This document shows, piece after piece, positions 20,272-30,075 of a stretch of 64,000 nucleotides of DNA. The stretch lies in assembly GCA_002706685.1 (NCBI GenBank), contig PALV01000021.1:124001-188000 (forward strand), in the 5' to 3' direction. Both the position numbers and the translations under genes were made by a program. Below the pieces are notes generated by a model, which ran no database searches, was not told the DNA's origin, and was given only the letters and a program-made list of their open reading frames with translations. Position 1 is the first letter of the stretch. Every line of letters begins with the position of its first letter. This DNA is from Gammaproteobacteria bacterium (GTDB lineage Bacteria > Pseudomonadota > Gammaproteobacteria > Pseudomonadales > Pseudohongiellaceae).

Positions 20272-23139
20272 TCAGAAGCGTGGCTGCCAGTCTACTGACA
20301 TCCAGAACTGACGTCCCCACGGTGCGTGCAGACGGCTTTCGAAGCCACCCAGGATCGGCAGCAGTTGCGGCTGCTTGTCGAACAGGTTGCTGACACCGAG
20401 ACTCAGGCTGATGTCGCTATCGAAATAATCGTCGAACAGATAGGTGTACTGCGCGTTCACCGTATCCCACGCATCGACCTTACCATCAGCGGGTGGCGGT
20501 GTACCGGTCAACAGATTGTTGACGGCGTCATCGAAGATCACTTCGTCCTGATAGTTGTAGGTTACAGAGGCGTTATGGTTCTCACGCATCCAACCTACAC
20601 GCAACTGCGACTTCAGTTCCGGCACGGGCGCTACGATACCTGTGCGAGCATTCTGGAAGCCAAGCGCGTCCACGACATCACCACCATCAGCGTATTCATA
20701 CTTGGTGTTGTATGTGGCACTCAAAGTGGCAGAGAAATTACCCAGGCTGGTGTCGAACGAGTAGTTAGCGCGGGCATCGAACAGATCCACCCATACCGTA
20801 CTGACGTTCTGCGCCTGGCTCACAACTCGAGACACGCGCTGAGAGCCCGCTTCACGGGTCACACTTGCCTTGGGTGTACCACCAGCCGCGATCCAGGCAT
20901 TCGCTGCCTGACGAGTCGCCGAGCCCGGTGTAGGATCGTAGGTGCCTGGGGTGGAACCAATCGCTGCCAGCATTTCTTCAAACTCGATGGCCACGATATC
21001 CAGCGTACCCAGGGTACGGATACGGTCAGTGTACTCGATAGACTGGTAATCCAGGCTCACACTCAGATCATCCAGCGGTTCCCAGGTAAAACCAACGTTC
21101 CAGATGTCGGATGTTTCCGGTTTCAGGTTAGGGTTACCTGACGAACAGGTTGCGCCACCATTGAGTACACCACCCGTGATCGGGTCAGCACCGAAGAAGA
21201 TCTCACCGCAGTTCTCGTTTGGATCAAACGGACGTGCGTTGGCCGGTGTTGGTGCCAGGAAGCTTTCGCCAACAGAGGCACGGAAAGCCAGAGTGGGCAG
21301 CGCTTCCCAACGCAGCGCCACCTTAGGCGTAGTTGTTTCCAGACCAAATGTAGTGAAGTTTTCGTGGCGCACGGCAATCTGGGCATCCAGCGTTTCCAGA
21401 ATCGGTACTTCAAATTCCAGGTAGGCTGCCTGAACACGACTACCGTAGTTGCGCGAGGTAGGTGGCGTATCAATGATGCTGGTGTTGTAATCAATGCCAG
21501 CTGCAGACAGCGGGTTGGCGTAGTTCCATTCCTGGATATCCCGCATCTGATAACCAACCGCCATTTGCGCCATACCGGCCGGCAGCTCATACAGGTCACC
21601 GGTTGCGTTCACTTCGAACACTGTCAGCTCCTGCTCCGAGGTACGGAACGGCACGGTAGGCGCAATCCAGTCGATCAGTTCCTGGCTGTTTGCTGTCACG
21701 CTGGCATTGTAGAACGGCGAACGTGGGTCCGCAGAGCCGAAGGGGTTAAACCACTCATTGCCGCCGGGACCACCCTGTCCGATCAAAGCGTTTGCCAGAT
21801 TGGGCATATTGATCATACGCGCCGTGTAGTCTCGATGGGTGTGCTGGAATGAGTAAGAAGTATTCGCAGTCCAGGTATCGGAGACATCAAATCGTGCTCC
21901 CACCTTGTAGCGCTGAATCTTGTCCTCGTAGGTCTGCTTGCGAGCACCCGTTGCTTCATCGGCATAAGACGGCAACGTGCCGGCAGCAGCAAATGGACGC
22001 CACAGGAATGGACCGACGTCGCGATTAAACGGGTTAGCCGGGTGCGCAGCGGGTACAACCAGTGCCTCGCGGTTGTTGGCGTTTAGCTGGTAAGTCAGCG
22101 TGTTGTGGTTTTCGCTTTCACGGCTGGCCAGTGACATCTGCGCTTCCAGCTGCACGCGCTGATTGAGCTGATAGGTCAGGTTCTGGAATACGTTCGCCTC
22201 AGTCTTGCCCTCAGCCAACGGCCATTGCTGCGAATATGGGAAGTAGCAATTGCTGCCCAGCCGAATGCCACTGGGGTTATTGTCGCCCTGGCCAAGATCC
22301 GTTACATCATTAAACGTGCCACAGCTTGGATCGACCAGGTTGGAACCAACCTGCCTGCCGCCATGTACCTGGCCTGGGTTGGCGGTGGCACCCTGCAGTT
22401 CGCGCCAGACACCTGGATTGCCAGAGGTCGCCCAGCCGTAGTCGGCGCGCAGTGTGCGTGGACGTTCAAAGGTCATCAATGGCGTGGTGCGCGCGTAGTC
22501 TGCAGCGACTACCCAGTTGAGGCCATTACGGAAGTTGCGGCCAAACAGGATGCCGATCTTGTTGTCTTCAAACGCGCCGGGATCGTCTCGCTGGTGATAG
22601 ACGCGCGTGCGCAGACCGTCAAAGTCTTTAACAGGGATCAGGTTGACTACACCGGCTACCGCGTCGGAACCGTAAAGCGCGGAACCACCGTCCAGAACGA
22701 CTTCCAGACGATCAATGGCGATTTCTGGCAGCAATGTGTTGATACCAGCATCAACAGATCGGGTGCCATCCATCAATGTCAGCGTGCTGTTCTCACCCAG
22801 ACCACGCAGGTTGAACGTAGTGCCAACACTTGACTGTGTACCACTGTTGCCGGCGTTAACGTTGGCGACCGTGTTGGTGTTCTGGGTATAGGTCAGGTCA
22901 CGGATGTAGTTGCCCATGTTTGGTGCGCCAGACTCAAGAATGTCTGCCTGGCTGACAGTGTCTACCGGGTTGTTCTGGGCAAAGGCACTATTGCGGATAA
23001 AGGAACCGGTAACGATTACTTCTTCGATTTCAGCGGGCTCTTCCTGCTGGGCGACCGCCATGGCTGGCAGCGTCAATGTCCCCGCCAGGCAGGCGTGTAT
23101 GAGATATCGCAACGATTGAGTTTTTCGATGACTAGTCAT
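20272..23139 (-). CDS. TonB-dependent outer-membrane receptor
   Basis: EIEEVIVTGSFIRNS plug start; FNLRGLGENSTLTLMDGTR; GGSALYGSDAVAGVVNLI; C-terminal FWMSVDWQPRF. Confidence 0.93.
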   Translation of the reverse strand: MTSHRKTQSLRYLIHACLAGTLTLPAMAVAQQEEPAEIEEVIVTGSFIRNSAFAQNNPVDTVSQADILESGAPNMGNYIRDLTYTQNTNTVANVNAGNSGTQSSVGTTFNLRGLGENSTLTLMDGTRSVDAGINTLLPEIAIDRLEVVLDGGSALYGSDAVAGVVNLIPVKDFDGLRTRVYHQRDDPGAFEDNKIGILFGRNFRNGLNWVVAADYARTTPLMTFERPRTLRADYGWATSGNPGVWRELQGATANPGQVHGGRQVGSNLVDPSCGTFNDVTDLGQGDNNPSGIRLGSNCYFPYSQQWPLAEGKTEANVFQNLTYQLNQRVQLEAQMSLASRESENHNTLTYQLNANNREALVVPAAHPANPFNRDVGPFLWRPFAAAGTLPSYADEATGARKQTYEDKIQRYKVGARFDVSDTWTANTSYSFQHTHRDYTARMINMPNLANALIGQGGPGGNEWFNPFGSADPRSPFYNASVTANSQELIDWIAPTVPFRTSEQELTVFEVNATGDLYELPAGMAQMAVGYQMRDIQEWNYANPLSAAGIDYNTSIIDTPPTSRNYGSRVQAAYLEFEVPILETLDAQIAVRHENFTTFGLETTTPKVALRWEALPTLAFRASVGESFLAPTPANARPFDPNENCGEIFFGADPITGGVLNGGATCSSGNPNLKPETSDIWNVGFTWEPLDDLSVSLDYQSIEYTDRIRTLGTLDIVAIEFEEMLAAIGSTPGTYDPTPGSATRQAANAWIAAGGTPKASVTREAGSQRVSRVVSQAQNVSTVWVDLFDARANYSFDTSLGNFSATLSATYNTKYEYADGGDVVDALGFQNARTGIVAPVPELKSQLRVGWMRENHNASVTYNYQDEVIFDDAVNNLLTGTPPPADGKVDAWDTVNAQYTYLFDDYFDSDISLSLGVSNLFDKQPQLLPILGGFESRLHAPWGRQFWMSVDWQPRF

Positions 23140-23396
23140 TACTTTGTATCACTCCGTTTATAATTTTAATTAGTACTACAGTGTTGGCTCTTGATGGCCG
23201 CAAAGCAGACGAGTAGCGACAAACGTCCGCTTTCGCACCGCTGGACTATACTTAAGTAATTAGAACTTGAGCGCACTGGTAAAAAAAATCACAATTGCTG
23301 TTACAACTCTGATACAAATGACCATGATTCTTTCTGACCGACAGAACGCTCGCCCTATCTCAGCTGACGCCTGAAATTCGGGCACCCTAAACAACT

Positions 23397-23430
23397 GACC
23401 CCTGTGCGCCGGATGGGCTGCACAGGGGTC
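23397..23430. repeat. Inverted repeat (11-bp arms, 12-nt loop)
   Basis: GACCCCTGTGC-GCCGGATGGGCT-GCACAGGGGTC. Confidence 0.6.
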
Positions 23431-23434
23431 GTCG

Positions 23435-23465
23435 GGAAAATTTGTGACACCTTGTGTCACAAATT
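23435..23465 (-). terminator. Probable terminator hairpin downstream of the acyl-CoA dehydrogenase gene
   Basis: On the minus strand AATTTGTGACAC-AAG-GTGTCACAAATT followed by TT; perfect 12-bp stem 11 bp past the stop. Confidence 0.6.
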
Positions 23466-23475
23466 GGAAACGACC

Positions 23476-25281
23476 TCAGAACCAGTTGTCCCGCATATCC
23501 AGGCAGGTGCTGTCCAGGGCTGACAGTGTGTCGAGCCAGGGGCCGATTCGCGTCAGCTCCCACCGAAAGAAGTACTGGCCAGCCTGCAGCTTGCCAAGAT
23601 AGAAGTCATCGGGTTGCCCAGCCAGTTTGTGACCTTGTGCTACCAGCATCTGCTCCAGCCAGATCCACGCTACAACAATGTGTCCCATGGCCTCCAGATA
23701 CAAAGAAGCGTTGGCCAGCGTCAATTCCAGAAAATCCGCCGCATGGAGTTGTCCGGTAACATCCAGCAGTCGATATAGAGCAGCATCCAACTCAGCGGCA
23801 TATTCAGCGAGTTCCGGCTGGGCGGCAGCCTGTTGACTGCTCTGTAATATCAGCTGGGTCAACAATTCGAGCGCCGCACCATTGTGCATCACTACCTTGC
23901 GGCCCAGCAGATCCAGTGCCTGAATTCCATGCGTTCCCTCATGGATGGGATTGAGCCGATTGTCACGATAAAACTGCTCAACGTTGTAGTCGCGTGTGTA
24001 ACCGTAACCACCGTGAACTTGAATTGCGAGGTTATTGGCTTCCAGGCACCACTGTGATGGCCAGCTTTTGGCAATCGGGGTCAGAATATCCAACAGCAGT
24101 GTGTGCTGATCGCGCTCTTCGTCCAGCGCTTCGCGCTCCAGATCCACCAGTCGGGCACAATACAGGTTGAGCGCAAGCCCACCTTCCACGTAGGCTTTCT
24201 GTGCCAGCAGCATGCGCCGCACGTCTGCATGATCGATCAGTCGAACAGGTTCTTTAGAGGGATCCTTGTTGGTAACAGAGCGACCCTGACGGCGCTCACG
24301 CGCGTAGTCCAGTGCGTGCAGGTAACCCGTGTAGCCCAGCGCTGCAGCCCCCAGGCCGACCCCAATGCGGGCTTCATTCATCATGTGAAACATGTACACC
24401 AGGCCTTTATGTTCCTGGCCAACCAGGTAGGCCACTGCCCCGGCTTTGCCCTGCGGCTGGAATTTCCCTTCGCCAAAATTCAGCAATGTGTTAGTCGTGC
24501 CACGATAACCCATTTTATGATTCAGTCCGGCAAGCACCACATCATTGCGCTCGCCCAGAGAACCATCGGCATTGACCAGCTGACGCGGCACAATAAACAG
24601 CGAGATACCCTTGACGCCTGCCGGCGCCCCTGGCGTTCTGGCCAGCACCAGATGCACGATATTTTCGGAAAGGGAATGCTCTCCGCCAGAAATCCACATC
24701 TTGTTGCCCGTCAATCGATAACTGCCGTCTTCCTGAGGCTCTGCCAGACAGCGCACATCTGCAAGCGATGACCCTGCCTGCGGTTCAGACAGACACATCG
24801 TGCCGAAAAAACGACCTTCCATCATGGGTTTCACCCAGGTTTCTATCTGCTCCCTGCTGCCATGCGCCAATAGCAGATTGGCATTACCTATGGTCAGGAA
24901 GGGATAGGCTGCCGTGCCCACATTGGCAGCGAGAAACCAGGCAAAACAGGCTTTTTCAACCACCGTCGGCAGTTGCATTCCACCCAGTTCATAGTCCTGC
25001 CCGGCTGCGACCAGACCCGCTTCTCCAAACGCATCAAGTGCCACCTTTACTTCTGGAATCATGTGCACGCGTTCGCCGTCAAACCAGGGTTCGTTACTGT
25101 CATTGAGTTTGTTGTGATTGGCGAAACGCTCGCTTGCCATCTGCTGACTCAAATCCAGTACGGTGTCAAATGTCTCTCGATTATGATCTCGATATCGGGG
25201 CAGCTCGGTCAGCTTTTCAGCATCAAGCCACTCATACAGCAAAAATTCAATGTCACGTCGGTTGAGTATCAGAGTGGACAT
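23476..25281 (-). CDS. Acyl-CoA dehydrogenase
   Basis: MCLSEPQAGSSLADVR, YRLTGNKMWISGGEHSL, CLEANNLAIQVHGGYGYTRDYNVEQFYRDNRLNPIHEGTHGIQALDLLGRK. Confidence 0.92.
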   Translation of the reverse strand: MSTLILNRRDIEFLLYEWLDAEKLTELPRYRDHNRETFDTVLDLSQQMASERFANHNKLNDSNEPWFDGERVHMIPEVKVALDAFGEAGLVAAGQDYELGGMQLPTVVEKACFAWFLAANVGTAAYPFLTIGNANLLLAHGSREQIETWVKPMMEGRFFGTMCLSEPQAGSSLADVRCLAEPQEDGSYRLTGNKMWISGGEHSLSENIVHLVLARTPGAPAGVKGISLFIVPRQLVNADGSLGERNDVVLAGLNHKMGYRGTTNTLLNFGEGKFQPQGKAGAVAYLVGQEHKGLVYMFHMMNEARIGVGLGAAALGYTGYLHALDYARERRQGRSVTNKDPSKEPVRLIDHADVRRMLLAQKAYVEGGLALNLYCARLVDLEREALDEERDQHTLLLDILTPIAKSWPSQWCLEANNLAIQVHGGYGYTRDYNVEQFYRDNRLNPIHEGTHGIQALDLLGRKVVMHNGAALELLTQLILQSSQQAAAQPELAEYAAELDAALYRLLDVTGQLHAADFLELTLANASLYLEAMGHIVVAWIWLEQMLVAQGHKLAGQPDDFYLGKLQAGQYFFRWELTRIGPWLDTLSALDSTCLDMRDNWF

Positions 25282-25389
25282 AATGATCAGTACTACCTCT
25301 TATCAGAACGGGTCTTCGACTTGGTGGATGCAACAGCGGAAGCAGGTCGGAGGAAAACGGGGCAAATAGCGGGAAACGTCATGGGCAAC

Positions 25390-25424
25390 GGGCGGCTCAA
25401 TATCGACAAGATACTGAGCTGCCC
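25390..25424 (-). other. Long intercistronic stem-loop between acyl-CoA ligase and acyl-CoA dehydrogenase genes
   Basis: Inverted repeat GGGCGGCTCAATATC / GATACTGAGCTGCCC with one mismatch and one G-U pair; no following T-run. Confidence 0.5.
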
Positions 25425-25441
25425 GCTGAGACCCGATTGGA

Positions 25442-27082
25442 TTATCGCTGATCCGGCAGCTTGTAACCGTCAGACTCAAGTTGTGCGCGCACAACCTTCT
25501 TGTCCATTTTGCCGGTAGCGGTCAGCGGAATGCTGTCAACAAACAGGACATCGTCAGGCAGCTGCCATTTGGCAAACTTCTGCTCGCAGTGGGCAAGCAC
25601 CTGATCTGCAGTCACATCAGCACCGGGCTTCTTGATTACCAGAGCCACCGGCCGCTCATCCCATTTCGGATGCGGATGCGCGACGACACAGGCCTGGGCT
25701 ACACCGGCCATGCCGGCAATATGGTTCTCAAGATCCACTGAGGAGATCCACTCACCACCCGACTTGATCAGGTCTTTAGAACGGTCGGTAATGATGATGT
25801 AGCCTTCCGGGTCAATCTTGGCAACATCGCCGGTAACCAGCCAGCCATCGTGGAACTTGTCCGGCTGAGGGTTGTTAAAATACTCAGAGCATATCCACGG
25901 ACCACGTATCAGCAATTCGCCAAATGCTTTACCGTCGTGTGGCAGGGCATTCCATTTGTCATCAAAAATCTCTATCTCCAGTCCGGGAATCGGCAGGCCG
26001 GCTTTTGCCTGATTGGCAGCGCGCTCGGCATCGGACATTTCCAGATGCTTTCGCTTGCCGGTCCGGCGGCTGATGGTCGCCAGCGGGCTGGTCTCTGTCA
26101 TGCCCCAGCCCTGCACCATTTCAACGCCCAGCTCATTCCAGAACCATTCAATCAATGACGGGGGTGGCGCAGAGCCGCCACAGGTCAGACGAGTCAGCGT
26201 CTTGAATTCATATTTGCCGGGATTGGCCTCCATCAGACCTTTGATGCCCTGCCAGATGGTCGGCACACCGGCAGAAATGGTGACATCGCAGTCCCGAATC
26301 AGCCGCGCCAGATGATCTGGAACCATGAAGCGATGCGGGTAGACCTGTTTCATGCCCAGCATTGTGGCAACCCAGGGCAGACCCCAGGCGTTGGCGTGGA
26401 AAAGCGGCACAATGCCCAGCAGTGTATCCGTGGCTGACAGCCCCATGACGTCTGTCATGGCGATGGAGATAGTGTGGAGGTAGTTAGCCCGGTGGGTGTA
26501 CATCACGCCTTTTGGTTTGCCCGTCGTGCCGCTGGTGTAACAAAGCCCCATTGGTGAGTTTTCATCAATTTCCGGCCATTCATAGCGGGTCGGCTTGTCT
26601 TTGATGAACTCCTCATAGTCGACCGCATTGGGCAGCGAGGTCGACCAGTTTTCAAAGCCCGGTTCAGCGGCGACAACAATTTTTTCAACGCTCGGCATCT
26701 TGCCTTCAAGCTTTTCAAGCAAAGGCAGGATGTCCGCATCCACCACAATTACTTTATCCTGGGCATGAGTGATGATGTACTCAAGGTCCACTGGCGAAAG
26801 GCGGATATTCAGGGTGTGAACCACTGCACCCATACACGCGATGGCGTGATAGCACTCAAGATGTCTGGCGCCATTCCACATAAAAGTGGCAACGCGATCC
26901 CCAATCTGGACACCGGCATCAGTCAGGGCATGCGCGAGCTGGTGCGCGCGATTACGGGTTTCCAGCATGGTCTGGCTGCGAACGCCAGTTTCGGTGGCCG
27001 TCTGCACCTCCACCTCGGGTTGCAGCATGGCGCCCCTGTCCATCAGCCGGTGCATTAATAAGGGAGTCTGTTGCATTGTCAT
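25442..27082 (-). CDS. AMP-forming acyl-CoA synthetase (medium/long-chain fatty acid--CoA ligase family)
   Basis: P-loop-like LCYTSGTTGKPKGVMYTHR; GWGMTETSPLA; GWLVTGDVAKIDPEGYIIITDRSKDLIKSGGEWIS; PLTATGKMDKKVVR. Confidence 0.92.
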   Translation of the reverse strand: MTMQQTPLLMHRLMDRGAMLQPEVEVQTATETGVRSQTMLETRNRAHQLAHALTDAGVQIGDRVATFMWNGARHLECYHAIACMGAVVHTLNIRLSPVDLEYIITHAQDKVIVVDADILPLLEKLEGKMPSVEKIVVAAEPGFENWSTSLPNAVDYEEFIKDKPTRYEWPEIDENSPMGLCYTSGTTGKPKGVMYTHRANYLHTISIAMTDVMGLSATDTLLGIVPLFHANAWGLPWVATMLGMKQVYPHRFMVPDHLARLIRDCDVTISAGVPTIWQGIKGLMEANPGKYEFKTLTRLTCGGSAPPPSLIEWFWNELGVEMVQGWGMTETSPLATISRRTGKRKHLEMSDAERAANQAKAGLPIPGLEIEIFDDKWNALPHDGKAFGELLIRGPWICSEYFNNPQPDKFHDGWLVTGDVAKIDPEGYIIITDRSKDLIKSGGEWISSVDLENHIAGMAGVAQACVVAHPHPKWDERPVALVIKKPGADVTADQVLAHCEQKFAKWQLPDDVLFVDSIPLTATGKMDKKVVRAQLESDGYKLPDQR

Positions 27083-27154
27083 TTATTCTGCTCCTGGTGG
27101 CACGATATAGAGATAGCAAGACTAAACCAGGCAGATACGCAGTTCAACAGATTG

Positions 27155-27166
27155 TGAATCGATTCA
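27155..27166. promoter_or_regulatory. Perfect 12-bp palindrome upstream of the acyl-CoA ligase gene (possible operator)
   Basis: TGAATCGATTCA, 73 bp upstream of the start at 27082. Confidence 0.3.
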
Positions 27167-27321
27167 ATTTGTCACGCGAAGACGTCTGATTCGCTTAAAC
27201 GCGTCAGACCTCACTTTCGCAGAAACAGCTTGATTTTTTACAGGAAATTGCGACTCGTACACCTGCCAGGGTGTCGAGCCGCTAAGGGTAACCCCCAAAA
27301 CAGTCAGATGAATAACAACTA

Positions 27322-27726
27322 TCACTGACGCGTATACGTGGAGCTCATCAAGACTTCACCGGCCTCATTGGTCTGCACCATCTCCACCTTGGGGCTGGTT
27401 GGGCCGAACAGCCATTTGGCTGTTATATAGACTCGATTGAATACCGGCGGAAGGGTCACGTAACCACCGACAAGATTGGTGGACTGCCCCATGCCGACAC
27501 CATCCCACATACATGCGGCTTTGCCACGCGACTCGACACGATAATAACCGTCACCAAACTGGGGCTCCGGGATATTGATCTCGGTTATCGTCAAGGTACA
27601 CTCATCGCCCGCATCAGAAATATAAACGCCTTCGATCTGGGCCAGTGCAGCGGGTGCCATAAAGGACAGGGCCACTCCGGCCACTGCACTTCGCCACACG
27701 CCGTTCTTGATTGCATTCTTCATCAT
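27322..27726 (-). CDS. Hypothetical secreted protein
   Basis: 134 aa with signal peptide (SAVAGVALSFMAPAALA); own SD context; no confident family assignment. Confidence 0.6.
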   Translation of the reverse strand: MMKNAIKNGVWRSAVAGVALSFMAPAALAQIEGVYISDAGDECTLTITEINIPEPQFGDGYYRVESRGKAACMWDGVGMGQSTNLVGGYVTLPPVFNRVYITAKWLFGPTSPKVEMVQTNEAGEVLMSSTYTRQ

Positions 27727-27927
27727 GTCTTTCCCCTGCTCTCAGTTGAATCATAAATATTTGCATGGCTTTTAACGTCTCGCGAATCCGTGACTTGCGG
27801 ACACACCCGACTGTTTATTCAGCCTTTTTGCTTTAATTGAAAGGATGCAGGGGGAATAGTAATCAAGCGCCGCAACAGCGTTTTGATTTAAATCAAATGG
27901 CGGTTGTGCCAATTGTACAAGCGCGTA

Positions 27928-27964
27928 AAAAAGAAAGGCTGCTCCGGCAAACGCCAGAGCAGCC
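27928..27964 (-). terminator. Rho-independent terminator for the amine oxidase gene
   Basis: Minus strand GGCTGCTC-TGGCGTTTGCCG-GAGCAGCC then TTTCTTTTTT. Confidence 0.8.
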
Positions 27965-28033
27965 ACAAGAGACTACCCATCAAGAGGAACTTCAAGTACT
28001 ACAGATCTGGCAGGGTTCCCGACCTGCCAGCCA

Positions 28034-29605
28034 TCAAGCGGCGGCTTCCGACCGCACGCGTTGATCCAGGTGTGCCATTGCCCAGTGTGCAGATTGAATC
28101 GCACTTTCCATCCAGGCGGACTTACGACTGATTTGATCTCCGATCATGTAGTGACGACCGGCAGGCTGCTGCAATAGTGAATACTGCACTTCCCGTTCGG
28201 GTGTCATGCTACCCCAACGCGCAGAACAGCCCAGCATATGATTCATACGGTGCCAGGCGATGGTGATACCGTGCTCGGCCATCTCGCGATACTGCGGGTG
28301 AATCTTTTCACCCTGAGACAGCATCTCTTCAATTCTCTCTTCCTGTGTCAGACGCTGCCAGCGGTCACCACCGCCGTAGTCATAGGCAGCGAGCATGACG
28401 CCCTTCTGCTTGAGCAGCCCGTGGAAGGGATACCAGATTTGCCGAATCGGTTGATTGGTCCAGGTGATCCCGCCATAAATCTCTTCATCTTCCCAGAAGC
28501 GCTGCTTCATCTGGAAGGCACCTTTATAGGCAACACCGCGACGGATCTGTTTCATCGCTTCGCGATAGTCTTCAGGGAAGTTGTTTTCAATACCAACCAT
28601 CAGGTGTGCAGGGATGCAGTTAAAGACGTAATCAGCAGTGATGGTGTGGCGCTCGCCATTCTGGTCATAGGTCACATCAATGCTGTCGCCATGATCATGC
28701 ACAGCCATGACCATGGCGTGGTACTGCACCTTGCCCTCCAGCTTGCGCAGGAAGCCTTTGGTGATGTTGTCCATGCCATGAACCGGCTGCATCAGCATCG
28801 GGGCCGTCTCGCCCTCGTTTTCCAGCAGCACGGAACGCAGCAGGCCGGTATCGGCTTTCAGCAGGTCACGGATCTGAATCATTTCTTCCTGCACAGGGTC
28901 AGAGATAAACCCGCCAGAGGCATAACCACTGCGCAGACTGCCTGTATAGCGTCCGTCCTGGTCCAGGTCGCCGAACTGACGAATTAGCGTAACCACCTTG
29001 CTGGCTTCCTCATCCGTAAAGGGCTGGTCGAGTTCTGCGGCGTTAAAGCCCTTGAACATCATCTCGGCCATGAAGCCTTTCAGGTTGGTGCTGATATCAA
29101 TATTACGCATGGGCTTGCCGCCATTCAGGTCGGGATCATGCACAAGCGCGTTTTTGTTCTCGTTGATGAACATTTCCAGCTCAACACCGAGTTCCTTGCA
29201 GTAGTTCAGTACATTTTTGTGTGAACTGGGAATTCGGGCAGCACCGCAGTTGAAGTACAGGTGAGGCTCATCATCAAAATTACAGATCTGGGGATTACCG
29301 ATCTCGTCGATCAGGTCTCCGTGGCGCACTGTCATGATTCGTCCACCACAGCGATGTGACGCCTCAAGCACGGTACAGTCATAACCGGCCTTGCCAAGTT
29401 CGTAGGCCGTCGTCAGGCCGGAGATACCTCCACCCAGCACAACAACCCGCTTGCTCTGTCCGTTCAGTGGCATCAGGTTCGGCACACTGGCCGAGGTGCT
29501 GGCGGGAATCAGACCCAGCGCTCCGCCAACGCCGAGTACGGCAGCGACACCGCCAGTGGCGGCAATTAGATTCAGAAATTCACGACGCGTTACGGGTTTT
29601 GACAC
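28034..29605 (-). CDS. FAD-dependent amine oxidase (flavin monoamine / L-amino-acid oxidase family) with Tat signal
   Basis: Twin-arginine signal VTRREFLNLIAATGG; FAD motif RVVVLGGGISGLTTAYELGKAGYDCTVLEASHRCGGRIMTVR; C-terminal RHYMIGDQISRKSAWMESAIQSAHWAMAHL. Confidence 0.88.
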   Translation of the reverse strand: MSKPVTRREFLNLIAATGGVAAVLGVGGALGLIPASTSASVPNLMPLNGQSKRVVVLGGGISGLTTAYELGKAGYDCTVLEASHRCGGRIMTVRHGDLIDEIGNPQICNFDDEPHLYFNCGAARIPSSHKNVLNYCKELGVELEMFINENKNALVHDPDLNGGKPMRNIDISTNLKGFMAEMMFKGFNAAELDQPFTDEEASKVVTLIRQFGDLDQDGRYTGSLRSGYASGGFISDPVQEEMIQIRDLLKADTGLLRSVLLENEGETAPMLMQPVHGMDNITKGFLRKLEGKVQYHAMVMAVHDHGDSIDVTYDQNGERHTITADYVFNCIPAHLMVGIENNFPEDYREAMKQIRRGVAYKGAFQMKQRFWEDEEIYGGITWTNQPIRQIWYPFHGLLKQKGVMLAAYDYGGGDRWQRLTQEERIEEMLSQGEKIHPQYREMAEHGITIAWHRMNHMLGCSARWGSMTPEREVQYSLLQQPAGRHYMIGDQISRKSAWMESAIQSAHWAMAHLDQRVRSEAAA

Positions 29606-29917
29606 TTGCGATATCCTCTGCAGTCCATACTTCTACTTCTTGGCCGAGTGGCCGGGCTGGCATCTATGCACCATTGGCTGGTCATCGGTGACACCATTAT
29701 GCGCATGCCACAGCAAAAAGTCCTGCCCGAAACATACCAAAAACCTACCCGGTTCACCCTGACAACATTCCAGGCCAAAGCGAAACGCCCTGTTTTAGTG
29801 CGTTACCCTGCTATCGGCACCAAAGGCTGGCGGCTTGAGTCCGCGCCACACGCGGGACGGCCAGAACTCCCGTGTGCAATGTGGCATCACTAGTGCGTGG
29901 CCTCAATCTTGCATCGT

Positions 29918-29943
29918 CAGGCGCTGGAGATATTCAGCGCCTG
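29918..29943. promoter_or_regulatory. Perfect 9-bp inverted repeat in the divergent oxidase/regulator intergenic region
   Basis: CAGGCGCTG-GAGATATT-CAGCGCCTG. Confidence 0.35.
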
Positions 29944-30075
29944 CCTCTCGGCACAGCCGTGACCATAGTCACTACGCTGTCAGGGCAAGGCTTGATATAA
30001 CGCAACATGAGCACGTAAATGCTTGACGTTCGGTGCCGTTTTTGTTTGCATAGATGGATACAAGAAAGATTGCCT

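Noticed and set aside
20326-21141. Long + strand ORF (271 aa) antisense to the TonB receptor
   Set aside because: Composition is that of a mirror frame; no start context, no recognisable motifs, and the opposite strand is a clear TonB receptor.
23476-27082. dmdC/dmdB (DMSP demethylation pathway) assignment for the acyl-CoA dehydrogenase/ligase pair
   Set aside because: Family membership fits but nothing specific to methylmercaptopropionate was recognisable; generic fatty acid beta-oxidation is equally likely.
27772-28064. Small ORFs around 27.8-28.06 kb on both strands
   Set aside because: They overlap the amine oxidase terminator hairpin and lack SD or motif support.
28238-28987. 249-aa + strand ORF antisense to the amine oxidase
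   Set aside because: Shadow of the FAD oxidase coding frame.
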